Under the pieces are notes generated by a model. That model had not been told where the DNA came from. It saw only the letters and a list, made by a program, of their open reading frames with translations, and made no database searches. Shown here one piece after another: positions 27,930-38,514 of a stretch of 64,000 nt of DNA. Where the stretch lies: contig NZ_JAGEMN010000005.1 of the NCBI RefSeq assembly GCF_017921835.1, positions 1-64,000 of the forward strand, read 5' to 3'. The translations under genes were made by a program, and so were the position numbers. Each line of letters begins with the position of its first letter. The stretch's first letter is position 1. This DNA is from Sporosarcina sp. 6E9 (GTDB taxonomy: Bacteria > Bacillota > Bacilli > Bacillales_A > Planococcaceae).

Positions 27930-28700
27930 TTACCGCGGCTGCATCCGAATTCCGCCGTCCAACCGAATAACTTCCCCGTTTACATAGCCGTTTTCAATTA
28001 AAAACAAGGCGGTCGATGCATATTCTGCTGGTGTTCCCAATCGTTTTGGAAATTCGACCATTCCTTCGAGCTTCTCAACAACGTTTTCCGGCAATCCTTC
28101 AGCCATCGGCGTTCTGAATAAACCCGGCGCAATCGTATTAATGCGGATGCCATAGGATGAAAGATCTCGCGCAATCGGCAACGTCATGCCCGCCACGCCC
28201 GCTTTACTCGCGCCATAAGCCGCCTGCCCCATTTGCCCGTCAAAGGCCGCAACAGATGCCGTATTAATAATGACGCCCCGTTCTCCATCTTCTGTCAGCG
28301 GTTCGTTTTTCGTCATCGCTTCCGCTGCCAGTCTCAATGTATTAAACGTCCCGATTAAGTTCACATCGATGACTTTTTTAAAGTTTTCTAACGGCATCGC
28401 ACCCGCTCGCCCCACTGTTTTTTGCGGAGGTGCGATGCCTGCACAATTGACGCATATATGAACAGCGCCAAAAGTATCCATTGCTGTTTGGATGCCCGCT
28501 TCGACTGACGTTTCACTCGTGACATCTACGTTTGCGTACGCGACATATTCCCCTAATTCTTCGCACACTTCATTTGCTTTGGTTTCATTCAAATCGAAGA
28601 TGACCACTTTAGCCCCTTTTTCAACTAAACTTCTGACGGTTCCCAGACCTAATCCAGAAGCTCCCCCAGTAACAACGGCCACTTTATCTTGAATATCCAA
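27930..28700 (-). CDS. SDR family 3-hydroxyacyl-CoA dehydrogenase
   Basis: 256 residues with the NAD-binding TGGASGLG (11-18) and catalytic Ser149, Tyr162 and Lys166 (YGASK). The unusual long insertion before the active site and the APGLFRTPMAEGLPENV segment match type-10 17-beta-HSD / 3-hydroxy-2-methylbutyryl-CoA dehydrogenases. TTG 28700 is the start, with AAAGGGGAG upstream. With thiolase and the AMACR-like protein it would oxidise the 3-hydroxyacyl-CoA intermediate. The exact substrate is inferred. Confidence 0.9.
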   Translation of the reverse strand: MDIQDKVAVVTGGASGLGLGTVRSLVEKGAKVVIFDLNETKANEVCEELGEYVAYANVDVTSETSVEAGIQTAMDTFGAVHICVNCAGIAPPQKTVGRAGAMPLENFKKVIDVNLIGTFNTLRLAAEAMTKNEPLTEDGERGVIINTASVAAFDGQMGQAAYGASKAGVAGMTLPIARDLSSYGIRINTIAPGLFRTPMAEGLPENVVEKLEGMVEFPKRLGTPAEYASTALFLIENGYVNGEVIRLDGGIRMQPR

Positions 28701-28810
28701 TTTCCCACTCCCCTTTGACGGTACTTTCTGAAAATTCTATCTCGCTATAATTCTAGCAACTAATTTACTGAATTGCAATTCATTATCTGAAGAGAGCTGA
28801 CTTTTATTGC

Positions 28811-29184
28811 GCGGAATTGGGCGGGTCTGGTGAGGACTTCGAGTGCACTAGAGAGGAATTCATGGAGTGCGCGGAATTCGCGGGGGCGAGCGAGGACTTC
28901 AGAAACGATTGGAAGGAGTTCAATCTGGCGGGCGAGGAGTTCGCCGATTGCGCGGAATTCACGCGGCCAGGAGAGGACTTCCGAACTGATTCCGCGGAAT
29001 TGAGAAATTGCGCGTAGATCATAAGTGATTGGGCGGACATAAATACCAATTTTAACCGATTGGGAGGACATCATGAGCGATTGCGCGGACATCCTTCATT
29101 TGAGCGGACATAATACAGAATTGAGCGGACATAATTGTTCGTTTTATCCAATTCAGTGGACATTATCAAAGATTGCGCGGACAA
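28811..29184. repeat. Degenerate 21-bp-period array, GCGGACAT/GAGGACTT/GCGGAATT core
   Basis: The ~540-base gap between the SDR and GlcF genes holds about 18 copies of an 8-base core: GCGGAATT, GAGGACTT or GAGGAATT on the left, becoming GCGGACAT on the right. Core starts are at 28811, 28832, 28853, 28871, 28892, 28913, 28934, 28952, 28973, 28994, 29012, 29033, 29064, 29085, 29104, 29125, 29156 and 29177. Spacing is mainly 21 bases, with 18 several times and 31 twice. It lies between the glcF terminator and the start of the SDR operon. Short ORFs across it are by-products of the codon-multiple period. Confidence 0.75.
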
Positions 29185-29200
29185 CATCAGATTAAATAGA

Positions 29201-29232
29201 AAAAAGCCCAATTCCATAAAGAATTTGGGCTC
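29201..29232 (-). terminator. Terminator of the lut/glc operon
   Basis: On the minus strand AGCCCAAATTC pairs with GAATTGGGCT and TTTTTTC follows, 8 bases after the GlcF stop. Confidence 0.8.
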
Positions 29233-29239
29233 CAATATT

Positions 29240-30574
29240 CTATCTTTTTTCAGCATTTTCATAAGCTTCTACCAGCAAATCAACGATATGAACCGCGTCC
29301 ATTTGATCCGCCAATCCTTCGCGTTCAATGCCCAGCTTCATTTGCAATAAACAACCGGGGTTGGTCGTCACAATGGTTTTTGCGTTGGTCTTTTTCGTTT
29401 GTTCCATTTTATAATCTAAGATTTGCATCGACATCTCTGACTCTACAATATTGTAAATACCCGCCGACCCACAACAATGTCCTGCGTCACGCATTTCAAC
29501 ATATGTAACACCTTCAATCGACTGCAGTAATTTACGCGGTTCGATAAATGTTTTCTGGCCATTTTTCAAGTGACAAGAGTCTTGATACGTGACGATTTGA
29601 TTATCGAGTCGAAGTGGTAGTTTATCGAATTCAAGTTCGACTAGAATACTCGTAATGTCTTTGATTTTATCCGAAAAGGCTTGTGCGCGCTCACGCCACT
29701 CAGGATCGTCATTTAGAAGATGTCCGTAGTCCACTAGAAATGCGCCGCAACCACCGGCATTCGTAATAATATAGTCGACTTTCGCCGTTTCAAACGCTTC
29801 GATATTGCGCTTGGCCATTTCTCTCGCTCGGTCCTGCTCACCGCTATGCCCGTGCAATGCACCGCAACAGCCCTGCGTTTCCGGTACGACGATTTCGCAA
29901 CCTGCAAATTGCAATAGCTTTGTCGTTGAATCATTGGTGGACATGAAAATCGTATCCATTAAACAACCTGAGAAAAAAGCGACATTTTTCTTTTGTTCTC
30001 GAAGTGGCGCAAAATGACGTTGTCTTTGTTTCATATCCTTTTTCTTAGGAACGGCAGGCAACACTTTTTCCATCGTGCGCATCGTTTCCGGGAATAAGTT
30101 TAAAATACCGACTGACCTTGTCACTTTTTGAAGACCCGAGCGTTGGTAAAATCCAAGCAAGCCGACTGCACCAATCATTCGGTTATGATATGGAAATAGA
30201 TTATTAAAGAAGATACTTCGCATCGCTTTTTCTGGAAGTGATTGGTTGTTCGTTTGGTAAATGGCATCCCGCGCTTGCTCGAGTAAATGACCAAAGTTTA
30301 CGCCTGATGGACAAACAGGTTCGCATGCCCGGCATCCTAGACACAAATCGATCGACCGTTTAACATCTTCATCCGGCTCAATGAGTCCATCCACGACACC
30401 TTTCATCAAGGCGATTCTTCCGCGCGGCGAATTAATCTCTTTCTTTCCAGATTCAATATAAGTCGGACAGCTGGGTAGGCAAAAACCGCAGCGCGTACAA
30501 TTCATCAGTTCATTGTAATCCATTTTCTCTTTAAAACTTTGCTGAATTCGTTCTTTCTCCTTCGTGCTCATCAT
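29240..30574 (-). CDS. Glycolate/lactate oxidase iron-sulfur subunit (GlcF-like)
   Basis: 444 residues. Two 4Fe-4S clusters (CTRCGFCLPSCP and CLGCRACEPVCP) lie near the N-terminus. Two CCG domains follow (GCCGALHG and HCCGSAG, the latter after DSCHLKNG). It would take electrons from the flavoprotein encoded just upstream, one base before its start, and pass them toward the quinone pool. GGTGGTGA precedes the ATG. No separate GlcE subunit is encoded, as in Bacillus ysfCD-type pairs. Confidence 0.9.
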   Translation of the reverse strand: MMSTKEKERIQQSFKEKMDYNELMNCTRCGFCLPSCPTYIESGKKEINSPRGRIALMKGVVDGLIEPDEDVKRSIDLCLGCRACEPVCPSGVNFGHLLEQARDAIYQTNNQSLPEKAMRSIFFNNLFPYHNRMIGAVGLLGFYQRSGLQKVTRSVGILNLFPETMRTMEKVLPAVPKKKDMKQRQRHFAPLREQKKNVAFFSGCLMDTIFMSTNDSTTKLLQFAGCEIVVPETQGCCGALHGHSGEQDRAREMAKRNIEAFETAKVDYIITNAGGCGAFLVDYGHLLNDDPEWRERAQAFSDKIKDITSILVELEFDKLPLRLDNQIVTYQDSCHLKNGQKTFIEPRKLLQSIEGVTYVEMRDAGHCCGSAGIYNIVESEMSMQILDYKMEQTKKTNAKTIVTTNPGCLLQMKLGIEREGLADQMDAVHIVDLLVEAYENAEKR

Positions 30575-30575
30575 C

Positions 30576-31982
30576 TCAAATCACCACCCGATTGCGTTCG
30601 GACTCCGAGAATACCTTACCCGGGTTCATAATGTGGTTCGGGTCAATTGCGTTTTTTATACCACGCAACACATCGACCCCAGCCTCCCCTATTTTCAAAT
30701 GCAAATAAGGTAATTTCATCGCACCGACACCATGTTCCCCGGTAATTGTTCCCCCGAGTTCGATTGCTTTATGAAAGATTTCTTCAAATGCTTTTTCCAC
30801 AAGCGCCATCTCTTCTTCATTTCGCGCATCCGTCAAACAGGTTGGGTGAAGATTCCCGTCCCCTGCATGTCCAAATGTGCAAATCGTAAGCTGATACTTT
30901 TCGGCGATCGCTTCGATTTCACGTACCATTTCTGCGATTCTAGAACGTGGGACCGTTGCATCTTCAAGAATCGTTGTTGGCTTCACTCTGGATAGCGCAG
31001 ATAACGCCGTCCGTCTCGCGCTTGTTAATGCTTCGGCTTCTGCATCTGTTTGCGCCACTTGCACATCAACGGCATTGGTCAACCTACAAATTTCTTCGAT
31101 TCTTGCCATATCTCGCTCGACTACTTCCGGTGGTCCATCTTGCTCGATTAACAATACCGCACCTACATCCGTCGGGAGACCGATTTGCGCGAAGTCTTCA
31201 ACGACTCTCACTGTTTGTTGATCTAAAAATTCTAGCGTTGCCGGGATAATACGATTTGCGATAATCGCTGAAACGGCTTCAGCCGACGTTTCCAAGTCAT
31301 CAAAGAGCGCAAGCATCGTCCGCTTCGTTTCCGGCTTTGGAATTAATTTCAACGTCGCGGCCGTCACGACACCGAGCGTTCCCTCCGAACCAACAAATAA
31401 TCTCGTCAAATCATAGCCTGCAACGTCTTTGGCCAACTTACCGCCTGTTTGAATGATTTCACCATTCGGCAATACAATTTCTAGCCCCATGACATAATCT
31501 CTTGTCACACCGTATTTTAACCCGCGCAACCCGCCGGCATTTTCGCTAATATTGCCGCCGATTGTTGATATATGCATGGACCCTGGATCTGGAGGATAAA
31601 ACAAGCCTTTTTCTTCAGCGGCAGCGATAATATGAGAAGTGATGACCCCCGGTTGAACCGTCATCGTTAAATTCTCTTCATCTATTTCTATGATTCTATC
31701 CATATGTTTAAATAGCAGAACAACCCCGCCTTGCAATGGCGTTGTGCCTGCGCTTAAATTCGTACCGGATCCTCTTGGAACAATGGGTATTTTATGTTCG
31801 TTGCAAAGCTTGACCACTGCGGCGACTTCATGCGCATTTCTAGGCGAAATAATGCAATGAGGCATCGCCTGAAATCCGGGCGTCGCGTCGTATGAGTAGG
31901 CAAGCAACGTCGCCTGATCGTCCTCGACATTTTCTTTGCCAACAAATTCTTCAAACTGTGATTTTATAGTTTCAGAGATCAT
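30576..31982 (-). CDS. FAD-linked 2-hydroxyacid oxidase (GlcD-like)
   Basis: 468 residues with a PCMH-type FAD-binding domain (IVPRGSGTNLSAG; PPDPGSMHISTIGGNISENAGG in part) and the C-terminal FAD-oxidase domain (TFGHAGDGNLHP, GEHGVGAMK). Oxidises glycolate or D-lactate. ATG 31982 is the third candidate start and the only one properly spaced from AAGGAG. It is translationally close to lutC upstream (13 bases) and glcF downstream, placing two lactate/glycolate systems in one transcript. Confidence 0.91.
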   Translation of the reverse strand: MISETIKSQFEEFVGKENVEDDQATLLAYSYDATPGFQAMPHCIISPRNAHEVAAVVKLCNEHKIPIVPRGSGTNLSAGTTPLQGGVVLLFKHMDRIIEIDEENLTMTVQPGVITSHIIAAAEEKGLFYPPDPGSMHISTIGGNISENAGGLRGLKYGVTRDYVMGLEIVLPNGEIIQTGGKLAKDVAGYDLTRLFVGSEGTLGVVTAATLKLIPKPETKRTMLALFDDLETSAEAVSAIIANRIIPATLEFLDQQTVRVVEDFAQIGLPTDVGAVLLIEQDGPPEVVERDMARIEEICRLTNAVDVQVAQTDAEAEALTSARRTALSALSRVKPTTILEDATVPRSRIAEMVREIEAIAEKYQLTICTFGHAGDGNLHPTCLTDARNEEEMALVEKAFEEIFHKAIELGGTITGEHGVGAMKLPYLHLKIGEAGVDVLRGIKNAIDPNHIMNPGKVFSESERNRVVI

Positions 31983-31995
31983 TGTCATTCTCCTT

Positions 31996-32706
31996 CTATT
32001 TGTCGTCCACAACAATATATGTAGCTTCTACAGGTCCATGTACACCGACAATGAGGTTCATCTCTATGTCCGCGCTATTACTCGGCCCTGAGATAAAACT
32101 AACACATGACGCAACTTCACGCCCTCTTTTATTCGCTTCATGGATTTGTTTCACCGCTTGCGTCATCCGCGGAACGAGTGTGCTTTTCGGAATGACAACA
32201 ACATGAACTCTCGGAAGCAAACTAATCGAACGCCCATTGTCCTTGTCGTTAAACAACGTAATCGTGCCGGATTCCGCGAGCGTGATTTCACTAAACGTAA
32301 TTCCGATATCGGCTTGCTCAGCGAACACTTGGTTTTCTGTTCCGATTGCCGAATCCCACAGGCGAACGTCGACGCCTTCTTGTTTAAGGTCGTCAAAAAC
32401 AACGTCCAAACCGTATTCTTTATTCCGGCGGTCATTCGCCGCGAGCACTTTGTTTCCATCATGCGCTTTTATCGTCGATTTGAGCACGTCCGATAATCCA
32501 GCAAAATCCGTCCGTTTGAAATTCGTATGAATGACTTTGCATTGTTCCGCCAACACATCGACCAATTCATCTTGCGAAAACCCGGCGTAAACGTCCCACT
32601 GTGCACTGAGACTCCATTTCGGTCTCTCCACGCCTGTCGTTCTGCGGGGTCTTCCAAGCGTATTGGCCAAGTTATCTAAAAAACGATCACGATTTTGAAT
32701 GGTCAT
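31996..32706 (-). CDS. lutC: Lactate utilization protein C
   Basis: 236-residue LUD-domain protein. The [13 protein letters not shown] and [17 protein letters not shown] segments are typical of LutC. With LutA and LutB it forms the iron-sulfur L-lactate oxidation complex that yields pyruvate. Its ATG overlaps the lutB stop by 4 bases (ATGA), indicating translational coupling. Confidence 0.93.
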   Translation of the reverse strand: MTIQNRDRFLDNLANTLGRPRRTTGVERPKWSLSAQWDVYAGFSQDELVDVLAEQCKVIHTNFKRTDFAGLSDVLKSTIKAHDGNKVLAANDRRNKEYGLDVVFDDLKQEGVDVRLWDSAIGTENQVFAEQADIGITFSEITLAESGTITLFNDKDNGRSISLLPRVHVVVIPKSTLVPRMTQAVKQIHEANKRGREVASCVSFISGPSNSADIEMNLIVGVHGPVEATYIVVDDK

Positions 32707-34127
32707 TTCGATTTGCCTCCTTTTTCACGTTCTTTAAACCACGAACGAAACGTTTGTTGACTAGGAGCAGGAAAATCGCGCTGCGCTGTCCAATTTTTCA
32801 ATGGACCAGGACCATTTGTAATCGTTTCATCCTTCGTCCACGGTTTTAATGCCGTACGCGCCAACTTCGAACTTAGTTTATAAGCAGCTGGGTGGGTTGA
32901 CCACTTCACAAAACCATTCATCGCAATCTTTTCAGACGTCGGTGCCATATTTTTCTCAACCATAATCTCCCGATGGCGAATTAACTGCTCATGGAGCGGG
33001 ATTTTCACAGGACATACATCCGTACATGCAGCACACAACGTAGACGCATGCGGAAGCTCTTTATGATTTTCATAGCCATCCAATAAAGGCGTTAAAACCG
33101 CGCCAATCGGACCCGGATAAATCGAACCGTATGCATGACCACCGATATGTCGATACACCGGGCACACGTTAATGCAAGCCGCACAACGAATACAGTGTAG
33201 CGCCGATTGGAATTCAGTGCCTAAAATTTTAGATCTACCGTTATCAACGATGACTAAATGGAACTCTTCAGGTCCATCAATTTCGCCTGCCAAACGCGTA
33301 CCAGTAATTCCTGTAATGTAGCTCGTAAGTTTTTGACCAACCGCAGACCTTGTTAACAAACTCACTAACACATCTAACTCTTCCCATGTTGGTACGATTC
33401 GTTCAAGCCCCATAACGGAAATTTGCGTATCAGGTAACGTCGTCGCCAGACGCGCGTTTCCTTCATTCGTCACGAACGTGACCGCACCTGATTCAGCTAC
33501 TGCAAAGTTACAACCCGTAATCCCGATATCAGCCGACAAAAAGTCTTTTCTTAATTCTTCACGTGCAAATAAACCAAGTTCCTCAGGCGTATTCGATTTA
33601 TCATAGCCTCTTTTATTGGTAAAGGTATCTTTTATTTGGTCTCTATTCAAATGGATTGCTGGTGCTACAATATGGGACGGTACATCACCTTCTAATTGTA
33701 AAATCCATTCACCCAAGTCCGTTTCAATGACTTCCGAACCGGCTTCTTCCAACGCTTTGTTTAAACCAATTTCTTCTGTCACCATCGATTTGGACTTCAC
33801 GACTTTTTTGCCGTTCTTCTTTTTTATCACTTCTTTAATATATTCATTGGCCTCATCCGCAGTTTCAGCGAAAAACACATGCCCGCCGCGCTTTGAAACA
33901 TTATCGCTCAATTGTTGCAAGTAGTAATCAATGTTTTCCAACGTATGCGAACGTATTTCTTCTCCTAGACTGCGCCAATCTTCCCAGTTTCCTAATTCAT
34001 CCGCCGCAATCCCTCGTCGACCTCTGAATCGACCTTGGGCAGTAGCAACTGAATTCAACATAAAATCATTTTCGATTCCTTCTTGAACTCTCGTTTCAAA
34101 GGAAGGATTTCCGATACGTATACCCAT
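32703..34127 (-). CDS. lutB: Lactate utilization protein B, iron-sulfur
   Basis: 474 residues. The N-terminal LUD domain covers residues ~60-290. It is followed by two ferredoxin-type motifs, [12 protein letters not shown] and [18 protein letters not shown] precedes ATG 34127. It is the central electron-carrying subunit of LutABC, 13 bases downstream of lutA and overlapping lutC by 4 bases. Confidence 0.94.
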   Translation of the reverse strand: MGIRIGNPSFETRVQEGIENDFMLNSVATAQGRFRGRRGIAADELGNWEDWRSLGEEIRSHTLENIDYYLQQLSDNVSKRGGHVFFAETADEANEYIKEVIKKKNGKKVVKSKSMVTEEIGLNKALEEAGSEVIETDLGEWILQLEGDVPSHIVAPAIHLNRDQIKDTFTNKRGYDKSNTPEELGLFAREELRKDFLSADIGITGCNFAVAESGAVTFVTNEGNARLATTLPDTQISVMGLERIVPTWEELDVLVSLLTRSAVGQKLTSYITGITGTRLAGEIDGPEEFHLVIVDNGRSKILGTEFQSALHCIRCAACINVCPVYRHIGGHAYGSIYPGPIGAVLTPLLDGYENHKELPHASTLCAACTDVCPVKIPLHEQLIRHREIMVEKNMAPTSEKIAMNGFVKWSTHPAAYKLSSKLARTALKPWTKDETITNGPGPLKNWTAQRDFPAPSQQTFRSWFKEREKGGKSK

Positions 34128-34140
34128 CTAAATCACCCCT

Positions 34141-34860
34141 TCACTTCACCGTATTTAATATTTCAGCAAGATGAACGACTTTCACATTTCGTCCTTCTCT
34201 TGATAAGCGTCCTCCGATATTCATCAAACAAGCCATATCTCCGCCGACCAAATACTCCGCTTCTGTTTCCATGACATGATCCGCTTTTTCCTGAACCATT
34301 TGCCCGGAAATCACCGAATTTTTAACAGCAAACGTCCCACCAAATCCACAACAATCTTCACCATGCGGCAGTTCAACGAGGTCGACGCCTTCGACATGTT
34401 GTAGCAATTGAACAGGCGCTTCTTTCACACCTAAAATACGCGTCATATGACAAGATGGATGATACGTCACTCTTCCTTTGAACGTGGAACCGACATCGAC
34501 TATTCCCAACACATCCACTAAAAACTGTGTCAGTTCAAATGTTTTTGCAGCAAGCTTTCTCGCTTCTTCTTCCCATTCAGGATCACCACGGAAGATTGCC
34601 TCATAGCCTCGTAACATCGCGACACAAGAACCAGACGGCCCGACAACATATTCTGAATCCCGGAAAACCTTCATCATATGTTTCATGGTTTTTTTCGTGT
34701 TTTCCAAATACCCGCTATTATAAGCTGGTTGACCGCAACAGGTTTGCGTATCTGGAAAATCGACTTCGCATCCAAACCGTTCCAACACTTCGACCGTGTC
34801 TTTTCCAACATTCGACGTCATAATATCCGCCATACATGTTATAAACAAAGAAACTTTCAT
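34141..34860 (-). CDS. lutA: Lactate utilization protein A, CCG-domain protein
   Basis: 239 residues with two CCG motifs (CCGQPAYNSG and DCCGFGG) of the heterodisulfide-reductase/GlcF type, binding an Fe-S cluster. ATG 34860 (MKVSLFITCMAD) is preferred to GTG 34869, with GGGGTGA 5 bases upstream. It follows the regulator gene directly and is first of lutABC. Confidence 0.92.
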   Translation of the reverse strand: MKVSLFITCMADIMTSNVGKDTVEVLERFGCEVDFPDTQTCCGQPAYNSGYLENTKKTMKHMMKVFRDSEYVVGPSGSCVAMLRGYEAIFRGDPEWEEEARKLAAKTFELTQFLVDVLGIVDVGSTFKGRVTYHPSCHMTRILGVKEAPVQLLQHVEGVDLVELPHGEDCCGFGGTFAVKNSVISGQMVQEKADHVMETEAEYLVGGDMACLMNIGGRLSREGRNVKVVHLAEILNTVK

Positions 34861-34874
34861 CTCGTTCACCCCTA

Positions 34875-35591
34875 CTATTCTCTAAACTTCATATACTTTT
34901 CCAATGACTTTTCAACATTCGTTAAATGGACCAACATACATTGGTAAGCCTCTTCTGGCTCTCTCGCTTTAATCGCGTCATAAATCATTTGGTGTTCGTT
35001 AATGAGCGAAACCGTTTTTTGCTCCGTATAAATTAACACTTCTCGCGTCTCTTTTAATACACTGACCATCACTTCAGAGACTGACCGCATTAAATGAATG
35101 AGAATATCATTATGTGTGGCATTCGCAATCGCCATGTGAAAGCGCATATCCGCGTCTTCACCAATTTCACCATTTAATTGTGCTTGTTTCATCGCTTCAA
35201 TCGCTTCTTTAAGCGGGATTAAATCTTCCTCATTATGATAGCGTGCTGCTGATCTCGCGGCCCCTGCTTCAAGAATTTTACGTACCTCATATAATTCTTT
35301 GATGTCATCTCTTTTCATTAATAAGCCTGCATTCACAGGCAAAGCAAAGTTCGAAGCATCAAATTGCGTGATATATGTCCCTTCGCCTTGCCGCATAACC
35401 ACTAATCCCATCGCCCGCAAACCACTCAACGCTTCTCTAACCGCTGAACGACTCACATCAAAACTTTTAGCTAATTGCTCTACGGAATCTATTTTATCGC
35501 CAGGCTTTAACTCGCCATTTTTTATCATGTTTATCAGTGCGTCTGCAACTTCTTCATATATTTTCTTTATTTGGATACGTCTGTTTCCCAT
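34875..35591 (-). CDS. GntR/FadR family regulator of lactate genes (LutR-like)
   Basis: 238 residues. The GntR winged helix covers residues ~8-72 (SVEQLAKSFDVSRSAVREALSGLRAMGLV), followed by an FCD ligand domain. ATG 35591 is chosen with TTGGGAGAG 8 bases upstream. It sits between the lactate permease and lutA, as LutR does relative to its targets. By analogy with Bacillus LutR it should repress the lut genes until lactate is present. Confidence 0.88.
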   Translation of the reverse strand: MGNRRIQIKKIYEEVADALINMIKNGELKPGDKIDSVEQLAKSFDVSRSAVREALSGLRAMGLVVMRQGEGTYITQFDASNFALPVNAGLLMKRDDIKELYEVRKILEAGAARSAARYHNEEDLIPLKEAIEAMKQAQLNGEIGEDADMRFHMAIANATHNDILIHLMRSVSEVMVSVLKETREVLIYTEQKTVSLINEHQMIYDAIKAREPEEAYQCMLVHLTNVEKSLEKYMKFRE

Positions 35592-35675
35592 AATTTTCTC
35601 TCCCAATCTAGCAAACTATTCCTACTTTAAACTTTACTGGATAGAAACGCATATTGAAAGAGACGATTGGATTCA

Positions 35676-37355
35676 TCACATGAACCAAAGAATGACAAAC
35701 CCGCCTACTCCCGCCAATATACAATAAAGTAAGGAAGGGATAATTGTCTTTCGTATAATATCCCCTTCTTTCCCCGACAACCCAACGACAGCCGAAGCAG
35801 CTACAACGTTATGGACACAAATCATATTCCCCGCAGCAGCCCCGATTATTTGACCTGCTAAGATCACATTTGTACTCAGTCCGGTTTGCTGAGCGATACT
35901 AAACTGAACCGGTGAAAAGGTCAAAGTCGATACGGTTGCACTTCCTGTGATGAACGCACCCAATGCCCCAAGGAACGGTGCCACAAAAACCCATACAGGA
36001 CCGAAAGTACTCGCCAATGCTTCTGCAATATATTGCGGCATACTGATTAGATCGTTCACGTTCATCCCAGAATTCGTAAAGACTTGCACTAAAGCAAGTG
36101 TGAATAATAACGCGAAACTTGCAGTCTTAATCGAGATTAATGAATCTTTACTCGCTTTTGTAAAGCTGCTAAACGATTTTCGTTGGATAAGAACCGCTAG
36201 AATTGCTGCTAATACAAGAATCGTCCCCGGCGAATATAAAACTTCCCATCCCGATGTCACACCCTCGACACCAATGACATTGCGCCAAGTTAAATCGACT
36301 GCAGATTGAGCAAAGTCTTTAATTGCCGGAACAATTCGCGTCAACAACAATAATCCGACGACAACAAGGTACGGAGACCAGGCTGTCAGTAAACTCATTT
36401 TCGACTTTTCCGTTTTTAATTCAAACCCGTCGCGTAGCGCATCCTTCCATTCTGTCTTCGGCATTAGAAAACCAGCTTTTGCCGTTCCCGCCGCAAGAAT
36501 TAACCCTGTTAACGAGGCTAAAATAGACACAAACTCCGGACCGAAAAGTGTTGCGTATAAAAACGCAGATGATGTATAACCAATTCCGATAAGGAGTGCC
36601 CATGGCAATAACGCGATTGCATCCGACAAACCTTTCTTTTTACCGAATAAAACAGTTAAAATAACTATTAGAATGAACGGGATAAATGTTCCGGCGAAAA
36701 AGTCTAGCATCGTTATTTTCTTCGCCACTTCATGATAAAGCGCCAAGTCAGCCCCCGGAAGATTACTCAATCCCACAACGACCGGGGTCCCAACTGCACC
36801 AAACGGGACAGCAGAACTATCTGCAATCAAAGCTAAAACCGCCGCCGCCATCGGATGAAACCCTAACGCGAACATCAATGGACCCACAACTGCAGCAGGC
36901 GTTCCAAATCCCGCAGCACCTTCTATCAAAGCGCCAAATAAAAATGCAACAATCACGACCTGCACACGCATATCACCTGAAATACTTTGAAACCCTTGGT
37001 TAATACGCGCGACCGCGCCTGTATTCGTAAGCGTGTTTAATAATACAACCGCTCCAAATAATATTAATAGAATGGTTAACGCCTTATGTCCACCTTGCAA
37101 TATCGACGCTAAAATGATTTTACCTTCCATGCCCCAAACCGTGAACCCTAATATAATGACGATAATCGAACTGAAAAACATACCTTTTAACGCTGACATT
37201 CTTAAGATGACTAAAAAAAATAACGGTCCAATAATTGCTGTAAGTGCAACAAGTAATAACAAACCAATTCCCCCTTTTACAAATCCCTGTCGTAAGGTCA
37301 TCTGATGACTTAGAATAAAACTCTCTCTCTTTGGAGGATTATTCAAGTAATCCAT
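35676..37355 (-). CDS. lutP: L-lactate permease (LctP/LutP family)
   Basis: About 559 residues with some 14 membrane helices and LctP hallmarks: [39 protein letters not shown] and [18 protein letters not shown] (each in part). It imports L-lactate for LutABC. The start is uncertain. ATG 37355 ([11 protein letters not shown]) has only a weak GTGAAAG upstream, and ATG 37301 ([11 protein letters not shown]) would still include all helices. It lies 84 bases upstream of the regulator gene. Confidence 0.93.
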   Translation of the reverse strand: MDYLNNPPKRESFILSHQMTLRQGFVKGGIGLLLLVALTAIIGPLFFLVILRMSALKGMFFSSIIVIILGFTVWGMEGKIILASILQGGHKALTILLILFGAVVLLNTLTNTGAVARINQGFQSISGDMRVQVVIVAFLFGALIEGAAGFGTPAAVVGPLMFALGFHPMAAAVLALIADSSAVPFGAVGTPVVVGLSNLPGADLALYHEVAKKITMLDFFAGTFIPFILIVILTVLFGKKKGLSDAIALLPWALLIGIGYTSSAFLYATLFGPEFVSILASLTGLILAAGTAKAGFLMPKTEWKDALRDGFELKTEKSKMSLLTAWSPYLVVVGLLLLTRIVPAIKDFAQSAVDLTWRNVIGVEGVTSGWEVLYSPGTILVLAAILAVLIQRKSFSSFTKASKDSLISIKTASFALLFTLALVQVFTNSGMNVNDLISMPQYIAEALASTFGPVWVFVAPFLGALGAFITGSATVSTLTFSPVQFSIAQQTGLSTNVILAGQIIGAAAGNMICVHNVVAASAVVGLSGKEGDIIRKTIIPSLLYCILAGVGGFVILWFM

Positions 37356-37465
37356 GTAATCGCTTTCACATTTGACTGTTAGTGTACCGCAATTTAGGAA
37401 CGCTGACAATGTTTTTTGTTATTTTCGTGAATTCTAACATCCATGGTCGGAAATTATTTCAGGCG

Positions 37466-37492
37466 AAAAAAACCCCACTTCTCAGTGAGGTT
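37466..37492 (-). terminator. Terminator of the DDAH-family gene
   Basis: On the minus strand AACCTCACT pairs with AGTGGGGTT and a TTTTTTT run follows, 9 bases past the stop at 37501. Confidence 0.8.
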
Positions 37493-37500
37493 GTCATTCT

Positions 37501-38361
37501 TTATTCTCTCTCGACTGGCATCGAGCAACACCTAAAGGATCCGCCTGACTTGATAATTTCGGAAAAGTCGACTTCGATGACATTGAAACCGAAGTCTCTA
37601 ATTTTCTTATTCACATCCGTATTTTGAGGCAAGCTGAACACTTTTTTATCCCCTATTGAAAGGACATTCGTGCCCAACGAAAATTGTTCTTCTTCGGAAA
37701 CTTCGATCAGCGTATATCTGTCAGCAAGCATATGAATTGTTTCTTCGTCCAATGCCTTCGGGAAAATGAGCGCGACACTTGGTGAAAGAATGTTAAATAC
37801 ACAATCCAAGTGCAAGTACTTTTCGTTAAATGGAATTGGCATCACTTCATGATCAGGAAGTTTTTCTGACAACTTGCGAACCGCATCCATACTCGTTCGG
37901 CTACTAATTCCAACAAATACAGTTTGACGGTCAATAATGACGTCGCCGCCTTCTATTTTGTTCGTGCGCAGTTTATTATATAATGTATTCGTAGATTGCA
38001 ACCACTTTTCAAGCGTTTTTTCTTCACCCTCGCGAATCTCGCTTCCCATTTCAGCAATGAAGATATCATCGCCTAACGTAAAACCGATATCGCGTGTAAA
38101 AACTTGTTCCGGAAATTGTTCCGATGCCGGTAATCGAATGACTTCGATATCGTGCTCTTCCAGTTTTTCGATAAATGCCTGATGTTGTTTTTTAGCAATG
38201 TTTTTATTTATATTCTCATCTTTATATTGTTCCTGAACCTCATTGATTACTTCTTGAATTTCCATATACTTCGGCTCGCAAACAATCACGCGTTGTAACG
38301 TGTCATATTCGCTACGACAGCCTGTAGATGTATTCGGTTCAGCTTCTTGTGGGGGTTTCAT
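37501..38361 (-). CDS. Dimethylarginine dimethylaminohydrolase family protein
   Basis: 286 residues of the guanidino-modifying (amidinotransferase) superfamily. Active-site elements are EGGDV, the His of YLHLDCVFN and the C-terminal nucleophile in GSFRCCSMP near residue 278. Members hydrolyse methylated arginines or related guanidino compounds to citrulline; substrate here is not determined. GGAGG lies before ATG 38361. It is a single-gene unit with its own terminator. Confidence 0.88.
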   Translation of the reverse strand: MKPPQEAEPNTSTGCRSEYDTLQRVIVCEPKYMEIQEVINEVQEQYKDENINKNIAKKQHQAFIEKLEEHDIEVIRLPASEQFPEQVFTRDIGFTLGDDIFIAEMGSEIREGEEKTLEKWLQSTNTLYNKLRTNKIEGGDVIIDRQTVFVGISSRTSMDAVRKLSEKLPDHEVMPIPFNEKYLHLDCVFNILSPSVALIFPKALDEETIHMLADRYTLIEVSEEEQFSLGTNVLSIGDKKVFSLPQNTDVNKKIRDFGFNVIEVDFSEIIKSGGSFRCCSMPVERE

Positions 38362-38514
38362 TTTGAGTTTCCTCCGATTAATTTATATTTGTCCATTTAT
38401 AGGAATTCCCTATTCTTTAATTTCCAAACACATTACGCCGAAATCGTTTCATTTTCGGCTCCATGGGTACTAATAAAATAACAGCGAAGTATACTTATGT
38501 ATTGGAGGCAGATT

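Noticed and set aside
28760..29092. A 110-codon ORF across the 28811-29184 array
   Set aside because: It follows the repeat periodicity, lacks a ribosome site and contains no recognisable domain.
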